Assembly (NCBI GenBank): GCA_017425745.1
Contig: JAFOXT010000097.1
Span: 1-14,176 of the forward strand
Source of the DNA: Clostridia bacterium
Lineage (GTDB): Bacteria; Bacillota; Clostridia; Oscillospirales; Acutalibacteraceae
Length of the DNA: 14,176 bases
Reading direction: 5' to 3'
Part shown: positions 1-7,646 of the stretch, one piece after another
Layout: every line of letters begins with the position of its first letter
Position numbering within the stretch: position 1 is the first letter of the stretch
Made by a program: the position numbers and the translations under genes
The notes under the pieces: generated by a model
The model's database searches: none
The model's input: only the letters and a program-made list of their open reading frames with translations
Told to the model about the DNA's origin: nothing

Positions 1-54
1 AAAAAACTTATCGCCCTTGCAAAAACTTACGGCGATAACGGTAAAGAGGTTTAA
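1..54 (+). CDS. 3' end of an unidentified upstream gene (partial)
   Basis: Frame 1 is open from the window edge to a TAA at 52-54 and encodes the 17-residue tail KKLIALAKTYGDNGKEV. The codons (CTT, GCA, AAA, GGC, GTT) match those of the genes downstream. The stop lies four bases before the preferred miaB start, the same tight packing seen in the rest of the window. The stretch AAAGAGG at 43-49 serves both as codons of this gene and as the Shine-Dalgarno for miaB, which suggests translational coupling. Seventeen residues are too few to name a family, so no function is proposed. That this is a real gene end is inferred from codon use and spacing. Confidence 0.55.
   Translation, partial: KKLIALAKTYGDNGKEV
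43..49 (+). promoter_or_regulatory. Ribosome binding site that sets the miaB TTG start
   Basis: AAAGAGG lies nine bases upstream of TTG at 59. The longer alternative start (TTG at 17) has no purine-rich stretch at a usable distance within the window and would overlap the end of the upstream gene. This site therefore favours the shorter MiaB. Confidence 0.6.
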
Positions 55-58
55 CAGT

Positions 59-1477
59 TTGGATAACAGCAGATTTAGTATAAGCAAAGAAGAATTAGAA
101 AAGCAAAGAGAATATACAGCACTTGCAAGAATGCTTGTTGAGGCTCGCTTTGAAGGCAAAACACCGAAAGCCTTTGTGCATACTTATGGTTGTCAAGGTA
201 ATGTTTCAGACGGTGAAAGGCTTCAGGGAATGCTTCAGCAGATGGGTTATGATTTCACAGACGATGTGAAAAAGGCTGACCTTGTGCTTTATAATACCTG
301 CGCAATAAGAGAACACGCTGAGGACAGAATTTACGGTAATGTAGGTGCCCTTAAGCAATATAAAAAAAGCAATCCTAACCTTATAATTGCTCTTTGTGGC
401 TGTATGATGCAGCAGGAGAGGGTTGCAGAAAAAATAAGAAGAAGCTATCCTTTTGTTGATCTTCTTTTCGGTACACATGTTTCCTATAAGCTTCCTGAGT
501 TCATCTATAAATGTCTGAGCACAGGAAAAAGAGTTTTTGATATTACGGAAAGTGACGGAAATATTGTTGAAGGACTACCGATTAAACGTGACGGAAGGTT
601 CAAGGCGTGGGTGCCTGTTATGTACGGCTGCAACAACTTCTGCTCATACTGCATTGTACCTTATGTACGAGGCAGAGAAAGAAGCCGTGATTTTGACTGT
701 GTTATGGAAGAAGTTAAAGGTCTTGTTGCTGACGGTTACAAGGAGATTACTCTTCTCGGTCAGAATGTAAATTCTTATAACAAGGACCTCAGCGAGGACA
801 AGCGTTTTCCGGCTCTTTTAAAGGCTATTTCGGAGCTTGAAGGAGATTTCATAGTAAGATTTATGACTTCACATCCGAGAGACTGTACAAGAGAGCTTCT
901 TGATGTAATGGCTTCATCAGATAAAATTGCTAAGCATCTTCATCTGCCTTTTCAGTCAGGTAATGACAGAGTGCTTAAGGAAATGAACCGTCATTACGAC
1001 AGAGAAAAGTACCTCAGTCTTATTTCATATGCCTATGAAATTATGCCTGAGCTTTCAATTACAAGTGATGTGATTGTCGGCTTCCCGGGTGAAAGCTACG
1101 AAGAATTCAAGGACACACTTTCTCTTCTTGAAGAAGTGAAATTTACAAGTCTTTTCACCTTCATTTTCTCACCGAGACCGGGCACAAAGGCTTATGATAT
1201 GGAAGACCCTGTAGCATATGAGGAAAAAAGCAGATGGTTTAAGGAGCTTACCTCACTTCAGGAGAAAATTGCAGGTCAGAGAACTGCCAAAATGAAGGGC
1301 AGAACTTACCGTGTGCTTGTTGAAGGCAAGAGCAAAACAGAGGGTCTTCTTTCAGGCAGAACAGGCGGAAACGTCATTATTGAATTTATGGGGGACGAAA
1401 GCCTTATAGGTACATTTGCCTCTGTAAAGGTAACCAATCCCAAAACCTGGGTTGTTTACGGTGAATATATAGGATAA
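59..1477 (+). CDS. miaB: tRNA-2-methylthio-N6-dimethylallyladenosine synthase MiaB
   Basis: MiaB is a cytoplasmic radical-SAM methylthiotransferase that converts i6A37 to ms2i6A37 in tRNAs reading codons that start with U. From the TTG at 59 the protein has 472 residues, normal for the family. The N-terminal methylthiotransferase domain carries the three cysteines for the auxiliary [4Fe-4S] cluster: C45 (YGCQGN), C81 (YNTCAIRE) and C115 (CGCMMQQ). The radical-SAM CxxxCxxC is C191-C195-C198 (YGCNNFCSYC), followed by PYVRGRERSR. A TRAM RNA-binding domain fills the last ~65 residues. The intact AIRE and RGRER segments and the neighbouring miaA favour MiaB over its relatives MtaB and RimO. The TTG is chosen because AAAGAGG sits nine bases upstream; an in-frame TTG at 17 would add 14 residues but overlaps the preceding gene. 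A YlbF/YmcA-family gene follows, as in Bacillus. Confidence 0.95.
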   Translation: MDNSRFSISKEELEKQREYTALARMLVEARFEGKTPKAFVHTYGCQGNVSDGERLQGMLQQMGYDFTDDVKKADLVLYNTCAIREHAEDRIYGNVGALKQYKKSNPNLIIALCGCMMQQERVAEKIRRSYPFVDLLFGTHVSYKLPEFIYKCLSTGKRVFDITESDGNIVEGLPIKRDGRFKAWVPVMYGCNNFCSYCIVPYVRGRERSRDFDCVMEEVKGLVADGYKEITLLGQNVNSYNKDLSEDKRFPALLKAISELEGDFIVRFMTSHPRDCTRELLDVMASSDKIAKHLHLPFQSGNDRVLKEMNRHYDREKYLSLISYAYEIMPELSITSDVIVGFPGESYEEFKDTLSLLEEVKFTSLFTFIFSPRPGTKAYDMEDPVAYEEKSRWFKELTSLQEKIAGQRTAKMKGRTYRVLVEGKSKTEGLLSGRTGGNVIIEFMGDESLIGTFASVKVTNPKTWVVYGEYIG

Positions 1478-1501
1478 TTTTACTTCAGCGAAGTATTATT
1501 A
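1475..1501 (+). other. Short hairpin at the end of miaB, possible weak attenuator
   Basis: TACTTC (1481-1486) and GAAGTA (1490-1495) form a perfect 6-bp stem with a three-base AGC loop. Beyond a 2x2 mismatch, TAAT (1475-1478) could pair with ATTA (1498-1501), which would involve the miaB stop codon. The sequence that follows is AT-rich but has no run of U, so this is not a standard intrinsic terminator. It could partly reduce read-through or protect an RNA 3' end. Confidence 0.3.
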
Positions 1502-1535
1502 AATAAAAAATTATTATACAAGGAGTATAAGCAAA

Positions 1536-1955
1536 ATGGACATTATCAAACTTACAAGAGAATTAGGTGCTGCAATTCAGCAGGACGAGCGTTACCTCAA
1601 CTTTGCTAAGGCAAGAGAAGAGAACGAAAAAGACGCTGAGCTTAATGATCTCATGGCTCAGATTCAGATGGTTCAGATGAACTATCAGATGGAAGCAAGC
1701 AAGGAAGAGCCCGATAGCGCTAAGATGCAGGCTTATGAAGAACAGTTCAACACTGTTTACACAAAGTTTATGGACAGCGACAAGATGAAGGCTTATGAAG
1801 CTGCAAGAGCTGAAATCGACAACATGATGAACTATGTTATGCAGATTCTCGGTCTTTGCGTGAACGGCGCAGACCCCATGACATGTGAGCCTGAGGCTCC
1901 CCACGAGCACAACTGTGACGGCTCATGCTGTTCAGACTGCAGCGGTTGCCACTAA
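1536..1955 (+). CDS. YlbF/YmcA (Ric) family protein with cysteine-rich C-terminal tail
   Basis: The 139-residue protein is mostly helical: residues 1-105 are rich in Glu, Lys, Met and Gln, as in the Com_YlbF family. In B. subtilis RicA (YmcA), RicF (YlbF) and RicT (YaaT) form a complex that binds [4Fe-4S] clusters and affects RNase Y-dependent mRNA processing, competence, sporulation and biofilm formation. The position right after miaB and before mutS matches B. subtilis ymcA. The tail, with C108, C117, C127, C131, C132, C135, C138 and histidines H123, H125 and H139, looks more like the cysteine-rich end of YlbF. I therefore assign the family but not RicA versus RicF. Residues 120-139 are an obvious metal or Fe-S ligand cluster. 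The ATG has AAGGAG at 1520-1525. It is probably co-transcribed with miaB and mutS. The exact role in this organism is inferred. Confidence 0.85.
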   Translation: MDIIKLTRELGAAIQQDERYLNFAKAREENEKDAELNDLMAQIQMVQMNYQMEASKEEPDSAKMQAYEEQFNTVYTKFMDSDKMKAYEAARAEIDNMMNYVMQILGLCVNGADPMTCEPEAPHEHNCDGSCCSDCSGCH

Positions 1956-2004
1956 TCAACCGACTAACTAATAAGTAGAAATTTATCTCAGGAGGAAAAA
2001 CAAA

Positions 2005-4626
2005 ATGGCAGAATTAACGCCTATGATGGCGCAATATTTCGAAATAAAAAAGGACTACCCGGATACTATTTTGTTTTTCCGACTGGGTGACTTCTATGAA
2101 ATGTTCTTTGACGATGCCAAAACGGCTTCGTCGGTTCTTGAGCTTACTCTCACCGGCAGAGCTTGCGGACAGGGAGAAAAAGCACCTATGTGCGGTGTAC
2201 CTTTCCACTCTGCTGAGGGATATATTGCAAAGCTTGTACAAAGCGGATATAAGGTTGCAATCTGCGAGCAGGTTGAAGACCCGGCGACTGCAAAGGGTCT
2301 TGTCAAGCGTGATGTAACAAGAATTATCACCAAGGGTAGTATTATTGAAAATACTATGCTTGACGAGTCAAAAAACAATTATCTCACTGTAATTTATGTT
2401 GATGAAAGCGGTGCAGGAATCTGCTTTACCGACGTTTCAACCGGTGCGGTAAATCTTACTTTTATTGAAAATACAAAGAATCTTGAAGCAAGCATTATCA
2501 ACGAGCTTGGTGTGTTTTCACCGAGTGAAATTGTAATTAACAGCTACTGCACAAGTCTTAAGCAGGTTACTTCTTTCATTTCAAAAAGAATCGAGGCTTC
2601 CTGTGAGCTTCCTGAGGACAGTTACTTTGAATATGAAATCTGCTATGAAGAATGTGAAAGACATTTTGGCAGGGAAAAGACAGATTCACTTAAGCTTAAC
2701 GAGACAAAGCCTGCAGCAATTGCAGTAGGTGTTACTCTCAGATACCTTAAAAATCTGCAGAAAAATGACCTTAAGAATATCAAGGATGTCAACTTCTATT
2801 CTGAAAATCAGTATATGAAGATTAACTACACAACAAAGCGTGACCTTGAAATTACCGAGACAATGCGTAGCCGTGAAAAGAAAGGCTCACTTCTCTGGGT
2901 GCTTGATAAAACCAAGACCTCAATGGGTCGACGTCTGCTCAAATCCTGGCTTGACAAGCCGCTCATAAACTATGCGGTTATCACCAAAAGACATAATGCA
3001 GTAGGTGAGCTCTGCGATAAGAATATGGCTCTTTCTGACCTTACAGAGGCTCTTACAGGCGTTTATGATATTGAACGTCTTATGACCAGGGTTATGTTTG
3101 AAACGGCGAACACAAAGGATTTAAACAGCCTTAAGACTACTATTGAGTGTCTTCCTCAGGTGAAATCAGTGCTTTCAGGCTTTGACTGTCAGCTTCTTAA
3201 ATATCAGCATGATACCCTTGATTTATTAGAGGATATTTACGAAATAATCGACTCTGCAATCAAGGAGGATGCACCCTTTACAATTCGCGAAGGCGGACTT
3301 ATCAAGGACGGCTTTAACGATGAGCTTGATTCACTGAGAGATATTCAGAACGGCGGCAGCAAAATTATTGCTGAAATTGAAGCAAGAGAAAAAGAAGCCA
3401 CAGGTATTCCTAAACTGAGAATCAACTATAACAGAGTTTTCGGTTACTATATTGAGGTTACAAATTCATATAAAGACCTTGTTCCCGAAACTTATATAAG
3501 AAAGCAGACTCTTGCTAACTGTGAAAGATATATAACAGAAGAGCTTAAGGTTCTTGAAAGCAAAATTCTCGGAGCTCAGGAAAGAATTGTTAAGCTTGAA
3601 TATGAAATTTTCTGTCAGATAAGAGGTGCTGTTGCAAGTCAGTACAACAGAATTCAGTCAACCTCTGCGGCTCTTTCGGTAACAGACGTGCTTTGCTCTC
3701 TTGCAAATGTTGCAATTAACAATAACTATGTTTGTCCCACAATGGTTACAGACGGTTCAATTACAATTACCGAGGGCAGACACCCTGTTGTTGAGCTTCT
3801 GCTTGACGGTGCACCCTTTGTACCTAACGATACATATATGGATTGTGCAGATGATAAATGCTCAATAATTACAGGCCCCAATATGGCAGGTAAATCAACT
3901 TATATGCGTCAGGTTGCACTTATCAGTCTTATGGCTCAGATAGGCTCATTTGTTCCTGCAAAAAGAGCAGAGTTATCCATTCTTTCAAGCATTTTTACAA
4001 GAGTAGGTGCTTCTGATGACCTTGCAACCGGTCAGTCAACATTTATGGTTGAAATGAACGAGGTTTCCACAATTATCAAGAACGCTGACAAAAACAGCCT
4101 TATTATTCTTGATGAGGTGGGCAGAGGTACATCAACCTTTGACGGTATGAGTATTGCACGTGCAGTGCTTGAACATATTGTAAGAAAAATCGGTGCAAAA
4201 ACTCTTTTCTCAACTCATTACCATGAGCTTACAGAAATTGAAAACCAGCTTGACGGTGTACGTAATTACAACATCTGCGTTAAAAAGAGAGGCGAAACAA
4301 TAACCTTCCTTCGCAGAATTGTAAGAGGTGCTGCAGATGGCAGCTACGGTATTGAGGTTGCAAAGCTTGCAGGTATACCAAATACAGTTGTAAGCCGTGC
4401 AAGACAGATTCTTCTTGAGCTTGAAGAACAGAACCCTGACCGTTCAGCGTCAATGCGTAATATTGCAGTTTCTGAGGAAGCAGAAGGTAATCTTCAGCTT
4501 TCACTTGAAGGTACAATTGACGATGAAATTATCGATACTATCAAAAATCTTGATATAAACACAATAACACCTCTTGAAGCTCTTACAACACTTCACGACC
4601 TTGTAAAGAAAGCAAGAGGCAACTAA
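2005..4626 (+). CDS. mutS: DNA mismatch repair protein MutS
   Basis: MutS recognises mismatches and small insertion/deletion loops and recruits MutL in an ATP-dependent way. The protein has 873 residues, the usual length. The N-terminal mismatch-binding domain contains the Phe-X-Glu motif F30-Y31-E32 (GDFYEMF), which distinguishes it from MutS2. Connector, lever and clamp regions follow through about residue 560. The ATPase domain has Walker A GPNMAGKST at 624-632 and Walker B ILDEVGRGT with D703-E704, then the STHYHEL segment. The C-terminal tail has QLSLE at 831-835, close to the QLxLF-type motif that binds the replication sliding clamp, and ends in a typical helix-turn-helix dimerisation region. 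The ATG is preceded by AGGAGG at 1990-1995. The mutL start follows 19 bases after the stop, so the two are almost certainly co-transcribed. Confidence 0.98.
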   Translation: MAELTPMMAQYFEIKKDYPDTILFFRLGDFYEMFFDDAKTASSVLELTLTGRACGQGEKAPMCGVPFHSAEGYIAKLVQSGYKVAICEQVEDPATAKGLVKRDVTRIITKGSIIENTMLDESKNNYLTVIYVDESGAGICFTDVSTGAVNLTFIENTKNLEASIINELGVFSPSEIVINSYCTSLKQVTSFISKRIEASCELPEDSYFEYEICYEECERHFGREKTDSLKLNETKPAAIAVGVTLRYLKNLQKNDLKNIKDVNFYSENQYMKINYTTKRDLEITETMRSREKKGSLLWVLDKTKTSMGRRLLKSWLDKPLINYAVITKRHNAVGELCDKNMALSDLTEALTGVYDIERLMTRVMFETANTKDLNSLKTTIECLPQVKSVLSGFDCQLLKYQHDTLDLLEDIYEIIDSAIKEDAPFTIREGGLIKDGFNDELDSLRDIQNGGSKIIAEIEAREKEATGIPKLRINYNRVFGYYIEVTNSYKDLVPETYIRKQTLANCERYITEELKVLESKILGAQERIVKLEYEIFCQIRGAVASQYNRIQSTSAALSVTDVLCSLANVAINNNYVCPTMVTDGSITITEGRHPVVELLLDGAPFVPNDTYMDCADDKCSIITGPNMAGKSTYMRQVALISLMAQIGSFVPAKRAELSILSSIFTRVGASDDLATGQSTFMVEMNEVSTIIKNADKNSLIILDEVGRGTSTFDGMSIARAVLEHIVRKIGAKTLFSTHYHELTEIENQLDGVRNYNICVKKRGETITFLRRIVRGAADGSYGIEVAKLAGIPNTVVSRARQILLELEEQNPDRSASMRNIAVSEEAEGNLQLSLEGTIDDEIIDTIKNLDINTITPLEALTTLHDLVKKARGN

Positions 4627-4645
4627 AAACGAAAGGCGATGACTT

Positions 4646-6691
4646 ATGGCAAAAATCAATATACTTTCCAAGCACATGGCAGAATTGATAGCTGCCGGTG
4701 AAGTTGTCGAAAGACCTGCATCTGTTGTCAAGGAGCTTATGGAAAACTCTATTGACGCAGGAGCAACATCAATAACCGTTGAAATCAAAAACGGCGGCGT
4801 AAGCTATATCAGAATTACTGATAACGGCTGTGGAATTGAAAAAGAAGATGTGCCCAAGGCTTTTCTCAGCCACGCCACAAGTAAGCTGAAAAATGAAACA
4901 GACCTTAACTCAATTTTCACTCTTGGCTTTAGAGGTGAAGCTCTTGCATCAGTTGCGGCAGTTTCAAGAGTACAGCTTCTTACAAAAACTGAAAACGAGG
5001 TTTCGGGCACAGCCTTTGTAATTGAAGGCGGAACAGAAAAAAGCCTTGAGCAGGCGGGTTGTCCCAACGGCACAACCATTATTGTAAGAGATTTGTTCTA
5101 TAACACCCCGGCAAGAATGAAGTTCCTTAAGCGAGATGTTTCTGAAGCAAACGCAGTTGCAGAGGTTGTTGACAGAATTGCATTATCACACCCCGAAATC
5201 AGCATCAGATTCATCAGAGAAGGCAGACAGGTGCTTATAACTCCCGGTGACGGAAAGCTTATTTCTACAATATATTCCGTTTTCGGTAAGGTGTTTGCAG
5301 AAAGCCTTCTTGAAGTAAACTACGAGCTTGACGGCATAAAAATTGAAGGCTATGTATGTAAGCCTGTTTGCGCAAGACCATCAAGGTCAATGCAGTATTT
5401 CTTCCTTAACAACAGATATTTCAAGTCACGCTCATGTATGGCGAGTATGGAAAACGCATACAAAAATGCCATTATGGTGGGTAAATTCCCAAGCTGCGTG
5501 CTTAATATAAAGCTCAGACCTGACTTTGTTGATGTAAACGTTCATCCTGCAAAAACTGAGGTTCGTTTCGGTGACGAAAGAAAGGTTACATCTGCACTTT
5601 ATTTTGCAGTTAAAACTGCACTTGAAACCTTTGATACACCCGTTCAGGTTGACCTTTCAAAGGTTAATAAGGTAACAGAAAAAGCTATAGAAAAAGGCGT
5701 TCAGCTTCAGATGGTTGAAGACGATACACCTAATAATAAATCAGCTCAGGTATTCAGACCAAGACCTCAGACTGAGGTGTCTGCATCTGCGGTAAAAACA
5801 GAAGTGAAAGCTGAAATCAAGCCTGAAGTAAGAAACACAGTAAAGGTTGAGCCTAAGCCTGACTTTTTCAAAACAATGCCGGCTTCAGAGTTCAAAGCCA
5901 AGGTTGCGGCACCCAAGAGCGAGCCCGTAGTTCGGCGGGACGAAAAAGAGCCTGACCTTATTGCTGCGTTCAGAAATAAGAAAAAGCAGGAAGCAGAGAT
6001 GCCCAAGGCGGAAGCAGCACCTGCTGTTAAGGTTGAAGCTTCTGAGGTAAATATTCAGCCTGAAGCAAAGTCTGAGCCCACTGTAAAAATTATCGAAGAA
6101 CCCAAGGAAAAGCAGCCGAAGCCCTTAAGGCTTTTAGGCGAAGCTTTTAAAACATATATTATCTGCGAATATGATAACCGAGTGTGCCTTATTGATAAGC
6201 ACGCCGCACACGAGAGAATTATTTTCAACAGAATGAAGGAAGAAGCAAGGAGCAAAAAAGCTTCTCAGGTGCTTCTTAAGCCCGTTACGGTAACTCTCAG
6301 CAAAAATGAGTACAGTACTGTAATTGATAATCTTTCAGTTTTCTCTGAAGCGGGTTATCTTGTTGAGGATTTCGGCTCAGGCACGGTTATTGTCAGAGAG
6401 TGCCCAATGGCAGTTTCAGGTGATGATATTGAGGATACCGTAATTGAAATTGCAACCTACCTCACTGAAAACAGAACTGACGTTGAAGCAGAAAAAATTG
6501 ACCGTATTCTGCACACTTCAGCTTGTAAGGCTGCGATTAAAGCAGGCTACAAAAACTCAACAGCTGAAATGAAGGTTCTCGCTGAACAGGTGCTTTATAC
6601 TAATGAAATCCGTTACTGTCCTCACGGCAGACCGGTGCTTATTGAAATTTCAAAATACGAGCTTGAAAAACAGTTCGGAAGAATTCAGTAA
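4646..6691 (+). CDS. mutL: DNA mismatch repair protein MutL, endonuclease type
   Basis: MutL couples mismatch recognition by MutS to strand cutting and excision. The 681-residue protein begins with a GHKL ATPase domain: E30, N34 and D38 in VVKELMENSIDAG, DNGCGI at 59-64, ATSK at 77-80 and GFRGEAL at 94-100. A linker of roughly 150 residues (about 345-495) is rich in Lys, Glu, Pro and Ala and probably disordered. The C-terminal domain carries the metal-dependent nicking-endonuclease motifs of non-methyl-directed MutL: DKHAAHE at 517-523, ACKAAIKA from A626, and CPHGRP at 658-663. The last Glu of the DQHA(X)2E(X)4E consensus is Asn (N528). QVLLKP at 541-546 fits the QxxLxP sliding-clamp-binding motif. 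A MutH partner is therefore not expected. AAAGG (4632-4636) precedes the ATG, and miaA starts 19 bases after the stop. Confidence 0.98.
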   Translation: MAKINILSKHMAELIAAGEVVERPASVVKELMENSIDAGATSITVEIKNGGVSYIRITDNGCGIEKEDVPKAFLSHATSKLKNETDLNSIFTLGFRGEALASVAAVSRVQLLTKTENEVSGTAFVIEGGTEKSLEQAGCPNGTTIIVRDLFYNTPARMKFLKRDVSEANAVAEVVDRIALSHPEISIRFIREGRQVLITPGDGKLISTIYSVFGKVFAESLLEVNYELDGIKIEGYVCKPVCARPSRSMQYFFLNNRYFKSRSCMASMENAYKNAIMVGKFPSCVLNIKLRPDFVDVNVHPAKTEVRFGDERKVTSALYFAVKTALETFDTPVQVDLSKVNKVTEKAIEKGVQLQMVEDDTPNNKSAQVFRPRPQTEVSASAVKTEVKAEIKPEVRNTVKVEPKPDFFKTMPASEFKAKVAAPKSEPVVRRDEKEPDLIAAFRNKKKQEAEMPKAEAAPAVKVEASEVNIQPEAKSEPTVKIIEEPKEKQPKPLRLLGEAFKTYIICEYDNRVCLIDKHAAHERIIFNRMKEEARSKKASQVLLKPVTVTLSKNEYSTVIDNLSVFSEAGYLVEDFGSGTVIVRECPMAVSGDDIEDTVIEIATYLTENRTDVEAEKIDRILHTSACKAAIKAGYKNSTAEMKVLAEQVLYTNEIRYCPHGRPVLIEISKYELEKQFGRIQ

Positions 6692-6710
6692 AACGGAGAA
6701 CAAGTTTTAA

Positions 6711-7646
6711 ATGAAGAAAAACACAGTAATTGTTGTTGTAGGCCCGACCGCATCAGGCAAAACATCACTTTCAATTGAAATTGCAAAAAAGCTTGACGGC
6801 GAAATTATTTCTGCCGATTCAATGCAGATTTATAAAGAGATGGATATTGCAACTGCAAAACCTACACAGGAGGAAATGCAGGGCATACCTCACCACCTTA
6901 TGAGCTTTGTGGAGCCCACGGATAATTTTTCCGTTGCTGATTTCAAAGAAGAGGCGCTTAAGGCTATTGAAGATATTTTTTCAAGAGGTAAGCAGCCTAT
7001 AGTTGCAGGCGGAACAGGCTTTTATGTTGATACGCTTATTAAAAACACAACATTCTTTGATTTTGATAAAAACGAAAAGAGAATTGAACTTACCGAAAGA
7101 CTCGAAAAAGAGGGCATAGAAAAGCTTTATGAAGAGCTTAAGGCGGTTGACCCGGCTTCTGCAGAAAAGCTTCATATCAATGATGTCAAACGTATTCTAA
7201 GAGCACTTGAGGTTTATTATTCAACAGGCAAAACTATCACTTTGCAGGCAGAGCTTTCCCACGAAACCGAAAGCGAATATAACTGGTTTATTATCGGTCT
7301 TACTGCAGAAAACAGAGAAATACTTTATGACCGTATCAACAGACGCGTTGATATTATGCTTCAGAGCGGTCTTGAAAAAGAAGCAGAGCATTTCTTTGCT
7401 TCGGAAAAATCAGGTACATCCCGACAGGCAATCGGCTATAAAGAGCTGAAGCCCTACTTTGACGGCGAAGCAACTTTTGAAGAAGCTATTGAAAGCCTGA
7501 AAAGAGAAACACGCCGTTATGCAAAAAGACAGCTTACCTGGTTCAGGAGAAATCCTGATATCAACTGGATTAACATTGATTCACTTTCATCAGAGGAAAT
7601 TTTTAATGAAGCATTGACCTTACTCAGAAATGGTGGACTTATATGA
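6711..7646 (+). CDS. miaA: tRNA dimethylallyltransferase MiaA
   Basis: MiaA transfers a dimethylallyl group from DMAPP to N6 of A37 in tRNAs that read codons starting with U, making the i6A that MiaB then methylthiolates. The protein is 311 residues long, full length for the family. The P-loop GPTASGKT lies at 11-18. Other family signatures are SADSMQIYKEMDI, ATAKPT, PHHLMSF, the GGTGFYV substrate-channel motif, and RQAIGYKEL followed by the TRRYAKRQLTWFRR segment near the C-terminus. GGAGA at 6695-6699 precedes the ATG. The stop overlaps the next start in an ATGA arrangement (7643-7646), pointing to translational coupling. In Bacillus hfq follows miaA; here a membrane HlyD-like gene does. 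Confidence 0.97.
   Translation: MKKNTVIVVVGPTASGKTSLSIEIAKKLDGEIISADSMQIYKEMDIATAKPTQEEMQGIPHHLMSFVEPTDNFSVADFKEEALKAIEDIFSRGKQPIVAGGTGFYVDTLIKNTTFFDFDKNEKRIELTERLEKEGIEKLYEELKAVDPASAEKLHINDVKRILRALEVYYSTGKTITLQAELSHETESEYNWFIIGLTAENREILYDRINRRVDIMLQSGLEKEAEHFFASEKSGTSRQAIGYKELKPYFDGEATFEEAIESLKRETRRYAKRQLTWFRRNPDINWINIDSLSSEEIFNEALTLLRNGGLI

Noticed and set aside
17..58. Longer MiaB N-terminus from TTG at 17
   Set aside because: It would overlap the upstream gene by 38 bases, has no visible ribosome binding site, and adds residues unlike a MiaB N-terminus.
1478..1535. Possible promoter in the 58-base gap before the YlbF-family gene
   Set aside because: Two TATTAT boxes resemble a -10 element, but no -35-like hexamer sits 16-18 bases upstream of the one nearest the gene, and such boxes are frequent in AT-rich sequence.
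1946..1974. Possible promoter before mutS (TTGCCA, 17-base spacer, TAATAA)
   Set aside because: The -35 matches five of six positions but the -10 only three of six, and the -35 lies in the coding end of the YlbF-family gene. It is too weak to call in AT-rich DNA.
5680..6130. Repetitive Lys/Glu/Pro stretch in mutL as an inserted element
   Set aside because: It is in frame, uses the same codons as the flanking gene, has no flanking repeats, and sits where MutL normally has a variable disordered linker.
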